The position numbers and the translations under genes were made by a program. Under the pieces are notes generated by a model. That model made no database searches, had not been told where the DNA came from, and saw nothing but the letters and a program-made list of their open reading frames with translations. A stretch of DNA of 64,000 bases from Bacteroidetes bacterium 43-16 (GTDB lineage: Bacteria > Bacteroidota > Bacteroidia > Chitinophagales > Chitinophagaceae), in the NCBI GenBank assembly GCA_001897525.1, contig MKTB01000003.1:372001-436000 (forward strand), given 5' to 3'. Within the stretch, counting starts at the first letter, position 1, and each line of letters begins with the position of its first letter. Positions 6,760 to 15,173 of this stretch are shown in pieces.

Positions 6760-9492
6760 TTATTGTGGCTCCTGGCCTAACATAAAGGTAAATTTAGCCG
6801 CAGCACCGAATCTTACACGGTCTCCGTATGAATTGGTCAGGTTATCTAAACCAACACCATAGTCTAAACCAAGCAGACCGAACATTGGTAAGAACACACG
6901 CACACCCACACCTGCAGAACGGTAGACTTTAAACGGATTGTAATCTTTCAATCCGTAATAACCATTTGCTGCCTCGAAGAATGCAAGACCATAAATAGTG
7001 GCACTCGGATCCAGGGTGAACGGATAGCGCACCTCTGCAGTGTATTTATTAAATATGGTATAGCTGTTATACTCACCATTAGTACTGTAAATATCATATC
7101 CTCTGTGTGCAATGATATCTCTACCTACAAAGAAGTTAAACCCGGATAAACCATCACCACCCACCTGGAAACGCTCAAATGGAGAGAAGCCTAAGTTCTT
7201 GTCGTAATAACCCATGAAACCTAATTTGGCAGAAAGTCTCAATACAAAGTTACCTACCAGTTTCTGATACCAGTCTGAAGAGAATTTATATTTGTGGTAT
7301 TCTACCCAGCGATAACGTTCTCTTGCTGTCAGTGAGCTGTAATCATTATCGCTCAAAGCCGAAACCGGAGGTGTGAATGCCATAGATAAGCTGATATTAG
7401 ACCCGGACTTAGGGAATAATAACTGGTCTAAAGTATTTCTACCGATGGTTATTTTAAGGGCCAGGTTATTGGAAGAACCATTCCTGTACTCAGGAACTTC
7501 AACCGGCAATAATGGATAATCTTTCAGTTTGAAATTCATGTAATCGATACCCACGGAAACGATAAAGTTATTATCCGGCCACCTTAACCTGCGGCTTAAA
7601 GACACGTTACCTCCCAGGTTACGGATATAGGAATCATACGGAGAAGCGATAGGCCTGTTATTGGCATTATAACCTAAATAGTTCCTTGCAAAACGACCAT
7701 AGCTCAAGGCTACATTCAGTGCAACAGGTTTCTTACCTCCCAACCAGGGCTCTGTAAATGCAAAGGTCATGGAGTTATACCACAATCCACTGGACTGGTA
7801 GCGGATAGACAAGCGCTGCCCGTCTCCCATAGGAAGGGGATCCCATGTTTTGGGTTTCAATAAATTCTTTAAAGAGAAGTTGTTAAAGGTCAGGCCCAAT
7901 GTTCCGGTAAACCCGATACCACCACCATAACCGGCAGACAACTCTAATTGATCTGAAGACTTTTCAGCGATCCTGAAGTCGATATCTACGGTCTTGTCCT
8001 GCATATTAGGCTTAGGCTCCGGTAATACTTTTTGAGGATCAATAAAGCCTAATTGAGAAATCTGGCGGATAGAGCGGATCAGATCTGATTGATTATAGAT
8101 AGAGCCCGGGTAGATATACATTTCCCTTCTCAATACATAATCATTGGTCCTTTCGTTACCAATAATATTGATATTGCGCACCCTGAACTGGGGACCTTCT
8201 GTAACTATGATATCAAAGTCAATCGTATCGTTCCTGATCTCTTTTTCTATTGCTTCTGCTCTATAGCCTAAATAACCATTGTTCAGGTAAATACTTCCTA
8301 CATCAATACCGCCTTCCATGGTAGCTCTACCTTGAATTTTAGCATTGATCAGGTCTTTATTATATACATCTCCTTTTTTGATACCTAATAATTCAGTCAG
8401 CAAGGAATCACTATGTAAAGTATTGCCTTTCCAGGAGATGTTACCAAAGTAATATTTCTGTCCTTCATCTACTTTCAACTCTACATTTAAGTGACCGTTT
8501 TCTGCCCTGTAAATGGTATCGTCTGTGATCTGTGCATCCCTGTATCCTGATGTATTATAAAGTTCTACGAGGCTTGTTTTATCTTCCCTGAATTTTTTCT
8601 CATCAAATTTAGAGGAAGACAAGAAACCGTATCTGAAATAAGGATTCAGGTGGTCCAGTGTTTTTGATAAAGACAAAAAGCCACCTTGCTTCATATAGTT
8701 GCTGAAACTTCTGTCGGGTTTAGGGTAAACGGTAAATTTATTGGCCGGTTCCAGGGAGAGGCGGGCCATTTCTTTGGTACCGCTCAATGTTCTTTTCAGG
8801 CGCGCAGGCGTGAAGTTCTCATTCCCGGTAAAGTTGACATTATTAATTTTTACTTTATCGCCCTTTTCTACGGCTATCAATAGAGAAGCACCGTTCACCA
8901 CCTTAGGATCTGGTGTTTCTGTGATGGTTACCGCAGCATTTCTAAATCCTTTTTCCGCAAAATAGATTTTGGTACGGGCAATCAGGTCTTGTTTTAAGGC
9001 TTCGGTGATCATCTTATTACTGACCAATCCGGCTTTTGTCTTGATTTCAGTCGCCTGGCTATTGTTAATACCTACAAACTTAAAAGTAGTTAAGCGTGGA
9101 CGCTCTTCCACCTGTATCACCAGGTAGATCTTATCTTCAACCACTTTATCGATCAGTATGTTGACATCAGAGAACATACCCTGGTTCCATAAAACTTTAA
9201 TCGCTTTGGAAATATTTTCATCATAAGGTAAACGTACATACTGACCTTTATGAAGACCCGCTACTGAAATCAATGTAGCAGTATCTGCAAATTTTGTCCC
9301 GGAAACGATAACACCCCCGATTTCAAATGTTCCGGCAAGTGTCGTTTCACCGAAGTTAACTTTCCTGTCTTTTTGATCAGGAGTGGTTTCTCCTAAGTTT
9401 AACGCTGACAGTTGTGCTACTGCAGTTTTTCCAAACAAGCCCAGCCACATAGTCATCACTACAATTGCGGCTTTCCAAATCTTAAAGTCCAT
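6760..9492 (-). CDS. bamA: Outer membrane protein assembly factor BamA (Omp85)
   Basis: Inserts beta-barrel proteins into the outer membrane. The 910 residues comprise a signal peptide (ending TAVAQ), five POTRA-like repeats over about residues 50-520, and a C-terminal 16-strand barrel. Visible landmarks are repeated FxxxGxNx(S/T) POTRA starts (FKFVGINNSQ, VNFTGNENFT, ISWKGNTLHS, INIIGNERTN), the barrel entry LSAGYGGGIGFTG, and the lid-loop RGY (HRGYDIYS) equivalent to the Omp85 VRGF motif. The third POTRA has a long insertion around residues 240-300, as in other Bacteroidota. It lies 55 bp behind uppS, a widespread pairing. The usual downstream ompH/skp genes are absent here; a terminator follows at once. 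Confidence 0.95.
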   Translation of the reverse strand: MDFKIWKAAIVVMTMWLGLFGKTAVAQLSALNLGETTPDQKDRKVNFGETTLAGTFEIGGVIVSGTKFADTATLISVAGLHKGQYVRLPYDENISKAIKVLWNQGMFSDVNILIDKVVEDKIYLVIQVEERPRLTTFKFVGINNSQATEIKTKAGLVSNKMITEALKQDLIARTKIYFAEKGFRNAAVTITETPDPKVVNGASLLIAVEKGDKVKINNVNFTGNENFTPARLKRTLSGTKEMARLSLEPANKFTVYPKPDRSFSNYMKQGGFLSLSKTLDHLNPYFRYGFLSSSKFDEKKFREDKTSLVELYNTSGYRDAQITDDTIYRAENGHLNVELKVDEGQKYYFGNISWKGNTLHSDSLLTELLGIKKGDVYNKDLINAKIQGRATMEGGIDVGSIYLNNGYLGYRAEAIEKEIRNDTIDFDIIVTEGPQFRVRNINIIGNERTNDYVLRREMYIYPGSIYNQSDLIRSIRQISQLGFIDPQKVLPEPKPNMQDKTVDIDFRIAEKSSDQLELSAGYGGGIGFTGTLGLTFNNFSLKNLLKPKTWDPLPMGDGQRLSIRYQSSGLWYNSMTFAFTEPWLGGKKPVALNVALSYGRFARNYLGYNANNRPIASPYDSYIRNLGGNVSLSRRLRWPDNNFIVSVGIDYMNFKLKDYPLLPVEVPEYRNGSSNNLALKITIGRNTLDQLLFPKSGSNISLSMAFTPPVSALSDNDYSSLTARERYRWVEYHKYKFSSDWYQKLVGNFVLRLSAKLGFMGYYDKNLGFSPFERFQVGGDGLSGFNFFVGRDIIAHRGYDIYSTNGEYNSYTIFNKYTAEVRYPFTLDPSATIYGLAFFEAANGYYGLKDYNPFKVYRSAGVGVRVFLPMFGLLGLDYGVGLDNLTNSYGDRVRFGAAAKFTFMLGQEPQ

Positions 9493-9547
9493 TAAAATGG
9501 TTTTATTTATTCTGTTAAACGTAAAAAACGTAAAATAATTATTTAAG

Positions 9548-10288
9548 TTAAATCAATTGTTCACTGGTTTTTCCAAATCTTCTCTCGCGCAACTGGTAAT
9601 CTTTGATCGCTTCGTATAAATGTGCTTTCCTGAAATCGGGCCAATGTACCTCTGTAAAGTAGAGTTCTGCATAAGCAATCTGGTACAATAAAAAGTTGCT
9701 GATCCTGTATTCTCCGCTTGTCCTGATCAACAGTTCCGGATCGGGATAATTTGCCGTGGTCAGGTGCCGGGAGAATAAAGCATCATCTATCTGATCTATA
9801 TCCAATTGGCCGTTTTTCACCTCAGCAGCGATCTTCCTGGTCGCCTCAAGGATCTCCCATTTTGAACTGTAACTTAATGCCAGGATCAAGGTTAAGCCGG
9901 TACAATCTGCCGTTAAATCAATTCCTTCCTGCATTTCAATCTTACAGATCTCGGGCAGGTCATCCATATTGCCTATTACCTGTAACCTTACATTATTTTT
10001 TCTCAGATGGTCTGCTTCCTTTCTTATCGTGCTTACCAGCAGCTCCATTAATGCATCCACTTCTACCTTAGGCCTGTTCCAGTTTTCTGTAGAGAAGGCA
10101 TAAAGGGTGAGGTACTTAATGTTCAATTCTCCGCAACCTTCTACAATATCTCTGACAGATACTACACCCTCATAATGACCTACTATCCTGCTTTCACCCT
10201 TCTCTTTTGCCCATCTTCCATTGCCATCCATTATGATCGCAATATGCTCCGGCATTTTTGACTGTTGTATGTCTATTTTGATATCCAT
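9548..10288 (-). CDS. uppS: Isoprenyl transferase (undecaprenyl diphosphate synthase)
   Basis: Cis-prenyltransferase making the C55 lipid carrier for peptidoglycan and surface glycans. From MDIKIDIQ the 246-residue protein has every signature: H15-IAIIMD21GNGRWA (catalytic Asp21), the AFSTENWNRPKVEV segment, and the C-terminal RTSGEYRISNFLLYQIAYAELYF block. An in-frame Met 16 codons upstream (10336) is rejected because the TATCTTTG promoter box overlaps that stretch. It is the first gene of a transcript continuing into bamA. Confidence 0.95.
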   Translation of the reverse strand: MDIKIDIQQSKMPEHIAIIMDGNGRWAKEKGESRIVGHYEGVVSVRDIVEGCGELNIKYLTLYAFSTENWNRPKVEVDALMELLVSTIRKEADHLRKNNVRLQVIGNMDDLPEICKIEMQEGIDLTADCTGLTLILALSYSSKWEILEATRKIAAEVKNGQLDIDQIDDALFSRHLTTANYPDPELLIRTSGEYRISNFLLYQIAYAELYFTEVHWPDFRKAHLYEAIKDYQLRERRFGKTSEQLI

Positions 10289-10325
10289 GTGTAGAAATCC
10301 TAATGTACAAGTTTTTACAAGTTGG

Positions 10326-10333
10326 CAAAGATA
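10326..10333 (-). promoter_or_regulatory. -7 box of uppS-bamA
   Basis: Minus-strand TATCTTTG, 37 bp before the uppS ATG and directly downstream of the terminator of the preceding gene. Confidence 0.65.
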
Positions 10334-10361
10334 CAAAAATAGACGCAGTGAATGCGTCTAT
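10334..10361 (-). terminator. Terminator of the outer membrane barrel gene
   Basis: 9-bp stem ATAGACGCA (10339-10347) with 10353-10361, GTGAA loop, T run on the minus strand. It abuts the uppS promoter. Confidence 0.7.
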
Positions 10362-10410
10362 AATTAGTATATTATTATTTTCTGTCAAATCTGTTTATGA
10401 CCGGTATCCC

Positions 10411-11136
10411 TTAGTATTTATACTGCTCAAATTTCTTGAAAAAGAAACCTAAGGTAAGTCCCGCCTGGGTAGCATGCATCTTGTTTTTGCTATCTGCCAG
10501 GGGATGCATATTATTGAAGAAATAGTTGTAGTGACCTTTCAGGTAGATGCCGCTTTTAAATTCGTAACCGATAACAGCACCGCCTCCGATATTAAACCTT
10601 GCATAATCTTCATAATTGCCGGAACCGATACGTAAAGGGGCATCTACATCTTTTACGCGCTCACTGCCATTAAGTGCATTGGAGTATACCTGGTGGTATC
10701 TTCCGCTAAAAGTAAAGGCAAACGTTGGCCCTAAGCCAAAGAAAAAGTGTTCTTTATCATAAACCGGATCGCCTGCTTTAAATAAAAACATTACCGGCAC
10801 CTGTAATTGATTGATCCTGTAATCACGGGAATCAGATTCAAAAAACGGGATGCCTGCCCCGGTCCTTGATTGAGCAGAATAAGTGCTGGAAGAGCCTGAG
10901 TTGCCATCAAAAATCAAAGCCGGCTGCAGGTGAAACCTGCTCTCTTCTCCCAATGGAATATTTACATTAAAACCAGCCCTGAACCCTACATTGCCTTCTG
11001 TATCCCTGTTTTCGCCTTTAATATATTGGCTCAATGTATTGTATGTTGCACCGGCCTCTAAGCCTACGCTTACCTGGGCCTGAGCAGCCATCGAAATTGC
11101 TACGCATATAGCTGTTGCAGCAAGAATACGCTTCAT
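10411..11136 (-). CDS. Outer membrane beta-barrel protein (PorT-like / PF13568-type)
   Basis: From MKRILAATAI the protein has 241 residues: a signal peptide ending AAQAQ, then alternating hydrophobic/polar beta strands through the C-terminus. VSVGLEAGATYNTL, GFRAGFNVNIPLG, LQPALIFDG, LQVPVMFLF, FGLGPTFAF and LTLGFFF are typical of small eight-stranded porin-family barrels of Bacteroidota. Ligand and role are unknown. The in-frame Met at 11160 is rejected because the TATCTTTG box at 11158-11165 would lie within it. It is flanked by its own promoter and terminator. In many relatives a different gene (nadK or DUF6089) occupies this site upstream of uppS. Confidence 0.82.
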   Translation of the reverse strand: MKRILAATAICVAISMAAQAQVSVGLEAGATYNTLSQYIKGENRDTEGNVGFRAGFNVNIPLGEESRFHLQPALIFDGNSGSSSTYSAQSRTGAGIPFFESDSRDYRINQLQVPVMFLFKAGDPVYDKEHFFFGLGPTFAFTFSGRYHQVYSNALNGSERVKDVDAPLRIGSGNYEDYARFNIGGGAVIGYEFKSGIYLKGHYNYFFNNMHPLADSKNKMHATQAGLTLGFFFKKFEQYKY

Positions 11137-11157
11137 GTAATAGTATTTTGTATCCAA

Positions 11158-11165
11158 CAAAGATA
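11158..11165 (-). promoter_or_regulatory. -7 box of the outer membrane barrel gene
   Basis: Minus-strand TATCTTTG, 21 bp before the ATG at 11136. Confidence 0.65.
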
Positions 11166-11224
11166 ATAAAGCACTTGGGAATTCAAAAGAATATGAAATA
11201 AAATAATCTTGTAGTGTCCCTTAA

Positions 11225-13123
11225 CTACTTATCCAGTTTCTCAAAACTGGAATTATTGCTGATAAACTCAGGAACAATCTCTTTCATTTTTGCTACGGTA
11301 TCCATAGCAATATGTTTTTTACCTAGCCTGATGAGCTCTGCCACCTCTGATTGTACCCAGGCGAAATCATATTCTCTCACCTTAGCGATCAGGATCTTAT
11401 CATGATAAGTAGGCAGGGTATTTTCTGAATTGTTGAGCAACTCTTCATATAGTTTCTCTCCGGGCCTCAGGCCGGAAAAGACTACTTTAATATCGACTTC
11501 GGGTACTTTCCCGGAAAGACGGATCATCTTATAGGCCAGGTCAACGATCTTCACCGGCTTGCCCATGTCAAAGACAAAGATCTCGCCACCCTTGCCCATT
11601 GCACCGGCTTCCAGCACCAGCTGACAAGCCTCGGGGATGGTCATAAAATACCTGGTGATCTCGGGGTGGGTAACGGTAATCGGTCCGCCTTTTTCCAATT
11701 GCTTTTGAAATCTTGGAATTACGGAACCATTAGAGCCCAGTACGTTTCCGAAACGGGTGGTTACAAATTTTGTGGTATTCACCAGGTTATTGATCCCGGA
11801 AGAAGCGGCCCTTAAATGTTTGTGGTAAGATTGCGTGTAGATTTCTGCAATACGCTTAGAAGCGCCCATTACATTCGTAGGATTCACTGCTTTATCGGTA
11901 GAGACCATGACAAATTTATCAACGCCATAGGCTACAGCCAGCTCCGCCAGTATCTGCGTGCCCATTACATTGTTCACAATAGCTGCAGAAGGATGCTCTT
12001 CCATCAAAGGTACATGCTTGTAAGCAGCAGCATGATAAATGATATCCGGTTCGTAGATCTCGAAGATCTGCTCCATGCGCACGCGATCTTTTATATCACC
12101 GATAAAGCTCTTGACAGAATCAGTAGCTTTAAATGTCAGTAATAATTCATGCAAAGGTGTTTCTGCATTATCGCAAAGAATAATTACGGCAGGGTTATAA
12201 GTGACCAGTTGACGGGCGATTTCGGCCCCGATTGATCCCGCTGCTCCGGTAACCAGGATTTTCTTCCCTTTTACTTCCCGGGCAACGCTTTCATTTTTGA
12301 TATTGATCACTTCCCTATCCAGCAGCTGTTCGATATTAATATCTTTAAGCTGTGTATCGTCCAGCTCGTTATTGGTCCACTTATCACTTGGCGGCACCTG
12401 CTGTATCTTGATGTCGAACTCTAAACAGGTATCCACCAAAAAGTTCAGCTTATCCTTGGTCATAAAGGGTTCCGCAATGATCAGCATTTCCACACCCTCT
12501 TTCTTCAATCTTGCGATACTGCTCTTAGAACAGCTGTACACGGGAACACCTTCTATTTTTTTATTGATCAGTTTTGGGTTATCGTCCAAAAAAGACACGA
12601 TTTTTATAGCAGACCGTTCATTACTGCTAAACATTCTTTTCGCCAGCATCCCTTCGAAGCTGGCATTAAATATCGTCGCCTTGATCGTCTTCCTGCGCAG
12701 GGTGAACAGGTTTTCATAAATCGTTTTAATGATCACCCTATAGGCCAGCAAAGAAAAGTTGGCACAGAAGAAATAAATCGCAACAACACTGATGGGGAAT
12801 AAATATTTGGGGGACTCATGCGGCACCAGGCCGTCAATAAGTAAAAAGCAGAAACTGGATAAAAGTGTCAGGAGTAAGATCCTTTTGGCATCTTCCAGGG
12901 TGGTATACCGGACTACACCGCTATAACTCTTGAGGGTGAGTAGCAAAGTGGCATTTACCACCAGCACATACCCATATACCTTAACACTGTCAACGTCACT
13001 GGACAATAACAGGAAATCAAAGTTTAGCCGTATCAGATAGGCTAAAAACATTGAAAGCATTACACAAATTAGGTCAATAAGGAATATGATCCACCTGGGA
13101 GCAATAGCTAATCTTTTAGACAT
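11225..13123 (-). CDS. Membrane-bound nucleotide-sugar 4,6-dehydratase (CapD/WbpM/PglF family)
   Basis: A 632-residue protein converting UDP-GlcNAc-type sugars to 4-keto-6-deoxy intermediates for surface polysaccharide or glycoprotein glycans. Four N-terminal membrane helices (about residues 10-125) precede a CoA-binding-like domain and a C-terminal extended SDR domain with NAD motif GAAGSIGAEIARQL (about residue 292). The active site reads STDKAVNPTNVMGASKR: Met replaces the SDR catalytic Tyr, as known for the long WbpM/PglF type enzymes. C-terminal FSGLRPGEKLYEELL is typical. No glycosyltransferase cluster surrounds it, so the target glycan cannot be told from context. Its promoter lies 27 bp upstream. 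Confidence 0.92.
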   Translation of the reverse strand: MSKRLAIAPRWIIFLIDLICVMLSMFLAYLIRLNFDFLLLSSDVDSVKVYGYVLVVNATLLLTLKSYSGVVRYTTLEDAKRILLLTLLSSFCFLLIDGLVPHESPKYLFPISVVAIYFFCANFSLLAYRVIIKTIYENLFTLRRKTIKATIFNASFEGMLAKRMFSSNERSAIKIVSFLDDNPKLINKKIEGVPVYSCSKSSIARLKKEGVEMLIIAEPFMTKDKLNFLVDTCLEFDIKIQQVPPSDKWTNNELDDTQLKDINIEQLLDREVINIKNESVAREVKGKKILVTGAAGSIGAEIARQLVTYNPAVIILCDNAETPLHELLLTFKATDSVKSFIGDIKDRVRMEQIFEIYEPDIIYHAAAYKHVPLMEEHPSAAIVNNVMGTQILAELAVAYGVDKFVMVSTDKAVNPTNVMGASKRIAEIYTQSYHKHLRAASSGINNLVNTTKFVTTRFGNVLGSNGSVIPRFQKQLEKGGPITVTHPEITRYFMTIPEACQLVLEAGAMGKGGEIFVFDMGKPVKIVDLAYKMIRLSGKVPEVDIKVVFSGLRPGEKLYEELLNNSENTLPTYHDKILIAKVREYDFAWVQSEVAELIRLGKKHIAMDTVAKMKEIVPEFISNNSSFEKLDK

Positions 13124-13149
13124 GCGCGGTAAAAAAAGCTAATATTATG

Positions 13150-13157
13150 CAAAAATA
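13150..13157 (-). promoter_or_regulatory. -7 box of the CapD-like gene
   Basis: Minus-strand TATTTTTG, 26 bp before the ATG. Confidence 0.55.
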
Positions 13158-13373
13158 CTACAATTAACTGATAATATACCCTTTGTTGCCAATTAATAAG
13201 ACGTTAATACTACAAACTATTAAAGATATATTTAAATGTATAAAATACTGATTTTAAATAAATTAAACAACATATCAGGATTGCCGAATACTTTCAGTCT
13301 TAATTAATAAAACATCCTGGCTAATAAGTATAAATCAAAGCATCATCCTGTCCTTTTACATTTAAACTTTTTG
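13158..13373. other. AT-rich divergent intergenic region
   Basis: The stretch between two divergent genes is strongly AT-rich with no open frame of note and no convincing hairpin. Promoter sequences sit at its two ends only (13150-13157 for the left gene; TATCTTCG at 13374-13381, one mismatch to consensus, for the right gene). Confidence 0.5.
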
Positions 13374-13422
13374 TATCTTCGGTATTCAAATAAAATATAT
13401 TAAATACATAAAAAATAAAGCA

Positions 13423-13710
13423 ATGAAAAAATTAAGCCTTTTATTGAGTGTGGTATTATTCTCCAGTGCTGCATTATTTGCAGGAGATGATAAGAAAGAG
13501 AAAAAAGCTGAAGCTTGTAAAAAAGAAAGCAGCTGCTGTGCCAATAAAAAAACTGCTAAAGGTAGCAAAGATGCCTCTGCAACTAACATCGAGGAAGCAA
13601 ATACAGCGACTAAATCAAAATCTGTGAAATCGGAACATCAGGTAAGACAAGTTTCTGCAGATGAATTGAGCTCGACTCCTATCAAAGCTGACTTAAGCAT
13701 CAAACAATAA
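13423..13710 (+). CDS. Small secreted Lys/Cys-rich hypothetical protein
   Basis: A 95-residue protein of unknown function. A clear signal peptide (MKKLSLLLSVVLFSSAALFAG) precedes a short low-complexity mature part: a lysine-rich run (DDKKEKKAEACKKE), a CC pair (SSCCANKK), then a polar tail rich in S, T, K and A. There is no hydrophobic core, so the mature part is probably disordered or a metal/polyanion binder. The gene is credible: AT-rich leader, near-consensus -7 box about 40 bp upstream, and a strong terminator after the stop codon. A lineage-restricted family is likely. Confidence 0.75.
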   Translation: MKKLSLLLSVVLFSSAALFAGDDKKEKKAEACKKESSCCANKKTAKGSKDASATNIEEANTATKSKSVKSEHQVRQVSADELSSTPIKADLSIKQ

Positions 13711-13728
13711 TTCTTAATTTCCATTTAT

Positions 13729-13770
13729 AAAAAAGGGTTGCAGCCATCAATGATCGCTGCAACCCTTTTT
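13729..13770. terminator. Bidirectional terminator between convergent genes
   Basis: 14-bp stem AAAAGGGTTGCAGC (13731-13744) with 13756-13769, A-rich before and T-rich after, so it can serve both the plus-strand small gene and the minus-strand synthase gene. Confidence 0.9.
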
Positions 13771-13784
13771 CTATTTAGTGCTGA

Positions 13785-15044
13785 TTATTTCGCTTTTAAC
13801 AGGCTGTGTATATCAGGCATTTCATTTGGATAAGCATTGGATTCCAATTTTTTTCTTACTTCTGAGAAAGCCTCCAAAGTAAGCTGGATGTCCTCATCTG
13901 TATGTACCGCTGTCGGGATCAGGCGCAAAATGATCTGCCCTTTAGGGATCACCGGGTAAACAACTACAGAACAGAAGATATTAAAATTCTCCCTGAGGTC
14001 TACGATCATTTGTAAAGCCTGCTCCAGTTCTCCTTTCATTACAACAGGAGTTACCGGTGTATTGGTGGTACCAATATCAAAACCTCTTTCTCTCAATCCG
14101 TTTTGAAGCTTATTGACATTCTCCCAAAGTTTCTCCCTTAATTCAGGTTTGGATTTGATCAGTTCCATACGCTTCAAGCCGCCAACAACCATGGCCATAG
14201 GCAATGATTTAGCAAAGATCTGGGAGCGCATGTTATAACGGAGGAAGTATATAATATCTTTATCTGCAGCGATGAATCCGCCAACACCGGCCAGTGATTT
14301 GGCAAAAGTAGAGAAGTATACATCTATACCGTCGATACAATCCTGCTCTTCGCCAATACCTTTACCCGTTGCACCCATGGTACCAAAACCATGTGCATCA
14401 TCTACAAACAATCTGAATTCATATTTTTCTTTCAGGGCTGCGATCTCTTTTACCTTGCCCTGGTTGCCGTTCATACCGAATACGCCTTCTGTAAGTACTA
14501 AAATACCTCCGGGAGTGCCTTCGATAAATTTAGCCGCACGCTGCAATTGCTTTTCGCAATCTGCCACATCATTGTGGTTAAATTTGTAGCGCATACCAGG
14601 ATGCAGGCGCAAACCATCTAAAATACAGGCATGACTTTCCGCATCATAAACAATCACATCATGGCGGGACACCAGGGTATCGATTGCCGATACCATGCCC
14701 TGGTAACCGAAGTTGAGCAAGATAGCATCTTCTTTACCCACAAATGAAGCGAACTCGTGCTCCAGCTGATCGTGGTTATCAGAGTTACCACTCATCATAC
14801 GTGCACCCATAGGTAATGCCAATCCATACGTTGCAGCTGCATCCGCATCTGCTTTCCTGATCTCGGGATGGTTAGCCAAGCCTAAATAGTTATTCAAACT
14901 CCAAACAATTCTTTCCTTCCCATTAAACTTCATTCTATTTCCAATCTCTCCTTCCAGCTTTGGAAAAGCAAAGTATTCATGTGCTTGATCCTGATAACGA
15001 CCAATAGGCCCTCTATCTTTTTTAATCTTGGCAAAAATGTCCAT
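13785..15044 (-). CDS. Alpha-oxoamine synthase, PLP-dependent (AONS / serine palmitoyltransferase family)
   Basis: Condenses an amino acid with an acyl thioester, with decarboxylation. The 419 residues show the fold type I hallmarks: SLNNYLGLANHPE near the N-terminus, MGARMMSGN, AESHACILDGLRL, the Asp-His pair in VDDAHGFGTMG, and the PLP lysine in STFAKSLAGVGGF. The family includes 8-amino-7-oxononanoate synthase (biotin), 2-amino-3-ketobutyrate CoA ligase, serine palmitoyltransferase (sphingolipids) and the cysteate acyltransferase of sulfonolipid synthesis. The sequence resembles a Bacteroidota-specific group often labelled only as class I/II aminotransferase, and no bio, kbl or lipid genes adjoin it, so substrate is open. 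It has its own promoter and a shared bidirectional terminator. Confidence 0.85.
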   Translation of the reverse strand: MDIFAKIKKDRGPIGRYQDQAHEYFAFPKLEGEIGNRMKFNGKERIVWSLNNYLGLANHPEIRKADADAAATYGLALPMGARMMSGNSDNHDQLEHEFASFVGKEDAILLNFGYQGMVSAIDTLVSRHDVIVYDAESHACILDGLRLHPGMRYKFNHNDVADCEKQLQRAAKFIEGTPGGILVLTEGVFGMNGNQGKVKEIAALKEKYEFRLFVDDAHGFGTMGATGKGIGEEQDCIDGIDVYFSTFAKSLAGVGGFIAADKDIIYFLRYNMRSQIFAKSLPMAMVVGGLKRMELIKSKPELREKLWENVNKLQNGLRERGFDIGTTNTPVTPVVMKGELEQALQMIVDLRENFNIFCSVVVYPVIPKGQIILRLIPTAVHTDEDIQLTLEAFSEVRKKLESNAYPNEMPDIHSLLKAK

Positions 15045-15098
15045 TAAAAAACCCTATTTAAAAAATGTAAATAAATGTATGAAAATATTTTCAATATG

Positions 15099-15106
15099 CA
15101 AAGGTA
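15099..15106 (-). promoter_or_regulatory. -7 box of the alpha-oxoamine synthase gene
   Basis: Minus-strand TACCTTTG, 54 bp before the ATG. It is divergent from the exonuclease promoter 52 bp away. Confidence 0.65.
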
Positions 15107-15158
15107 CAAAAATAATTATCACACAAATGAAATAGCGTGTGAATAAGCATACTTAGCT

Positions 15159-15166
15159 TATCTTTG
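15159..15166 (+). promoter_or_regulatory. -7 box of the exonuclease gene, 7 nt from its ATG
   Basis: TATCTTTG ends 7 nt before ATG 15174. With the usual box-to-start distance the mRNA would begin at or next to the start codon. No clear TTTG -33 element is seen. Confidence 0.55.
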
Positions 15167-15173
15167 CTGCGCT

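Noticed and set aside
11225-13123. Inactive dehydratase because catalytic Tyr is Met
   Set aside because: Met at this position is normal for the long membrane-bound WbpM/PglF-type enzymes.
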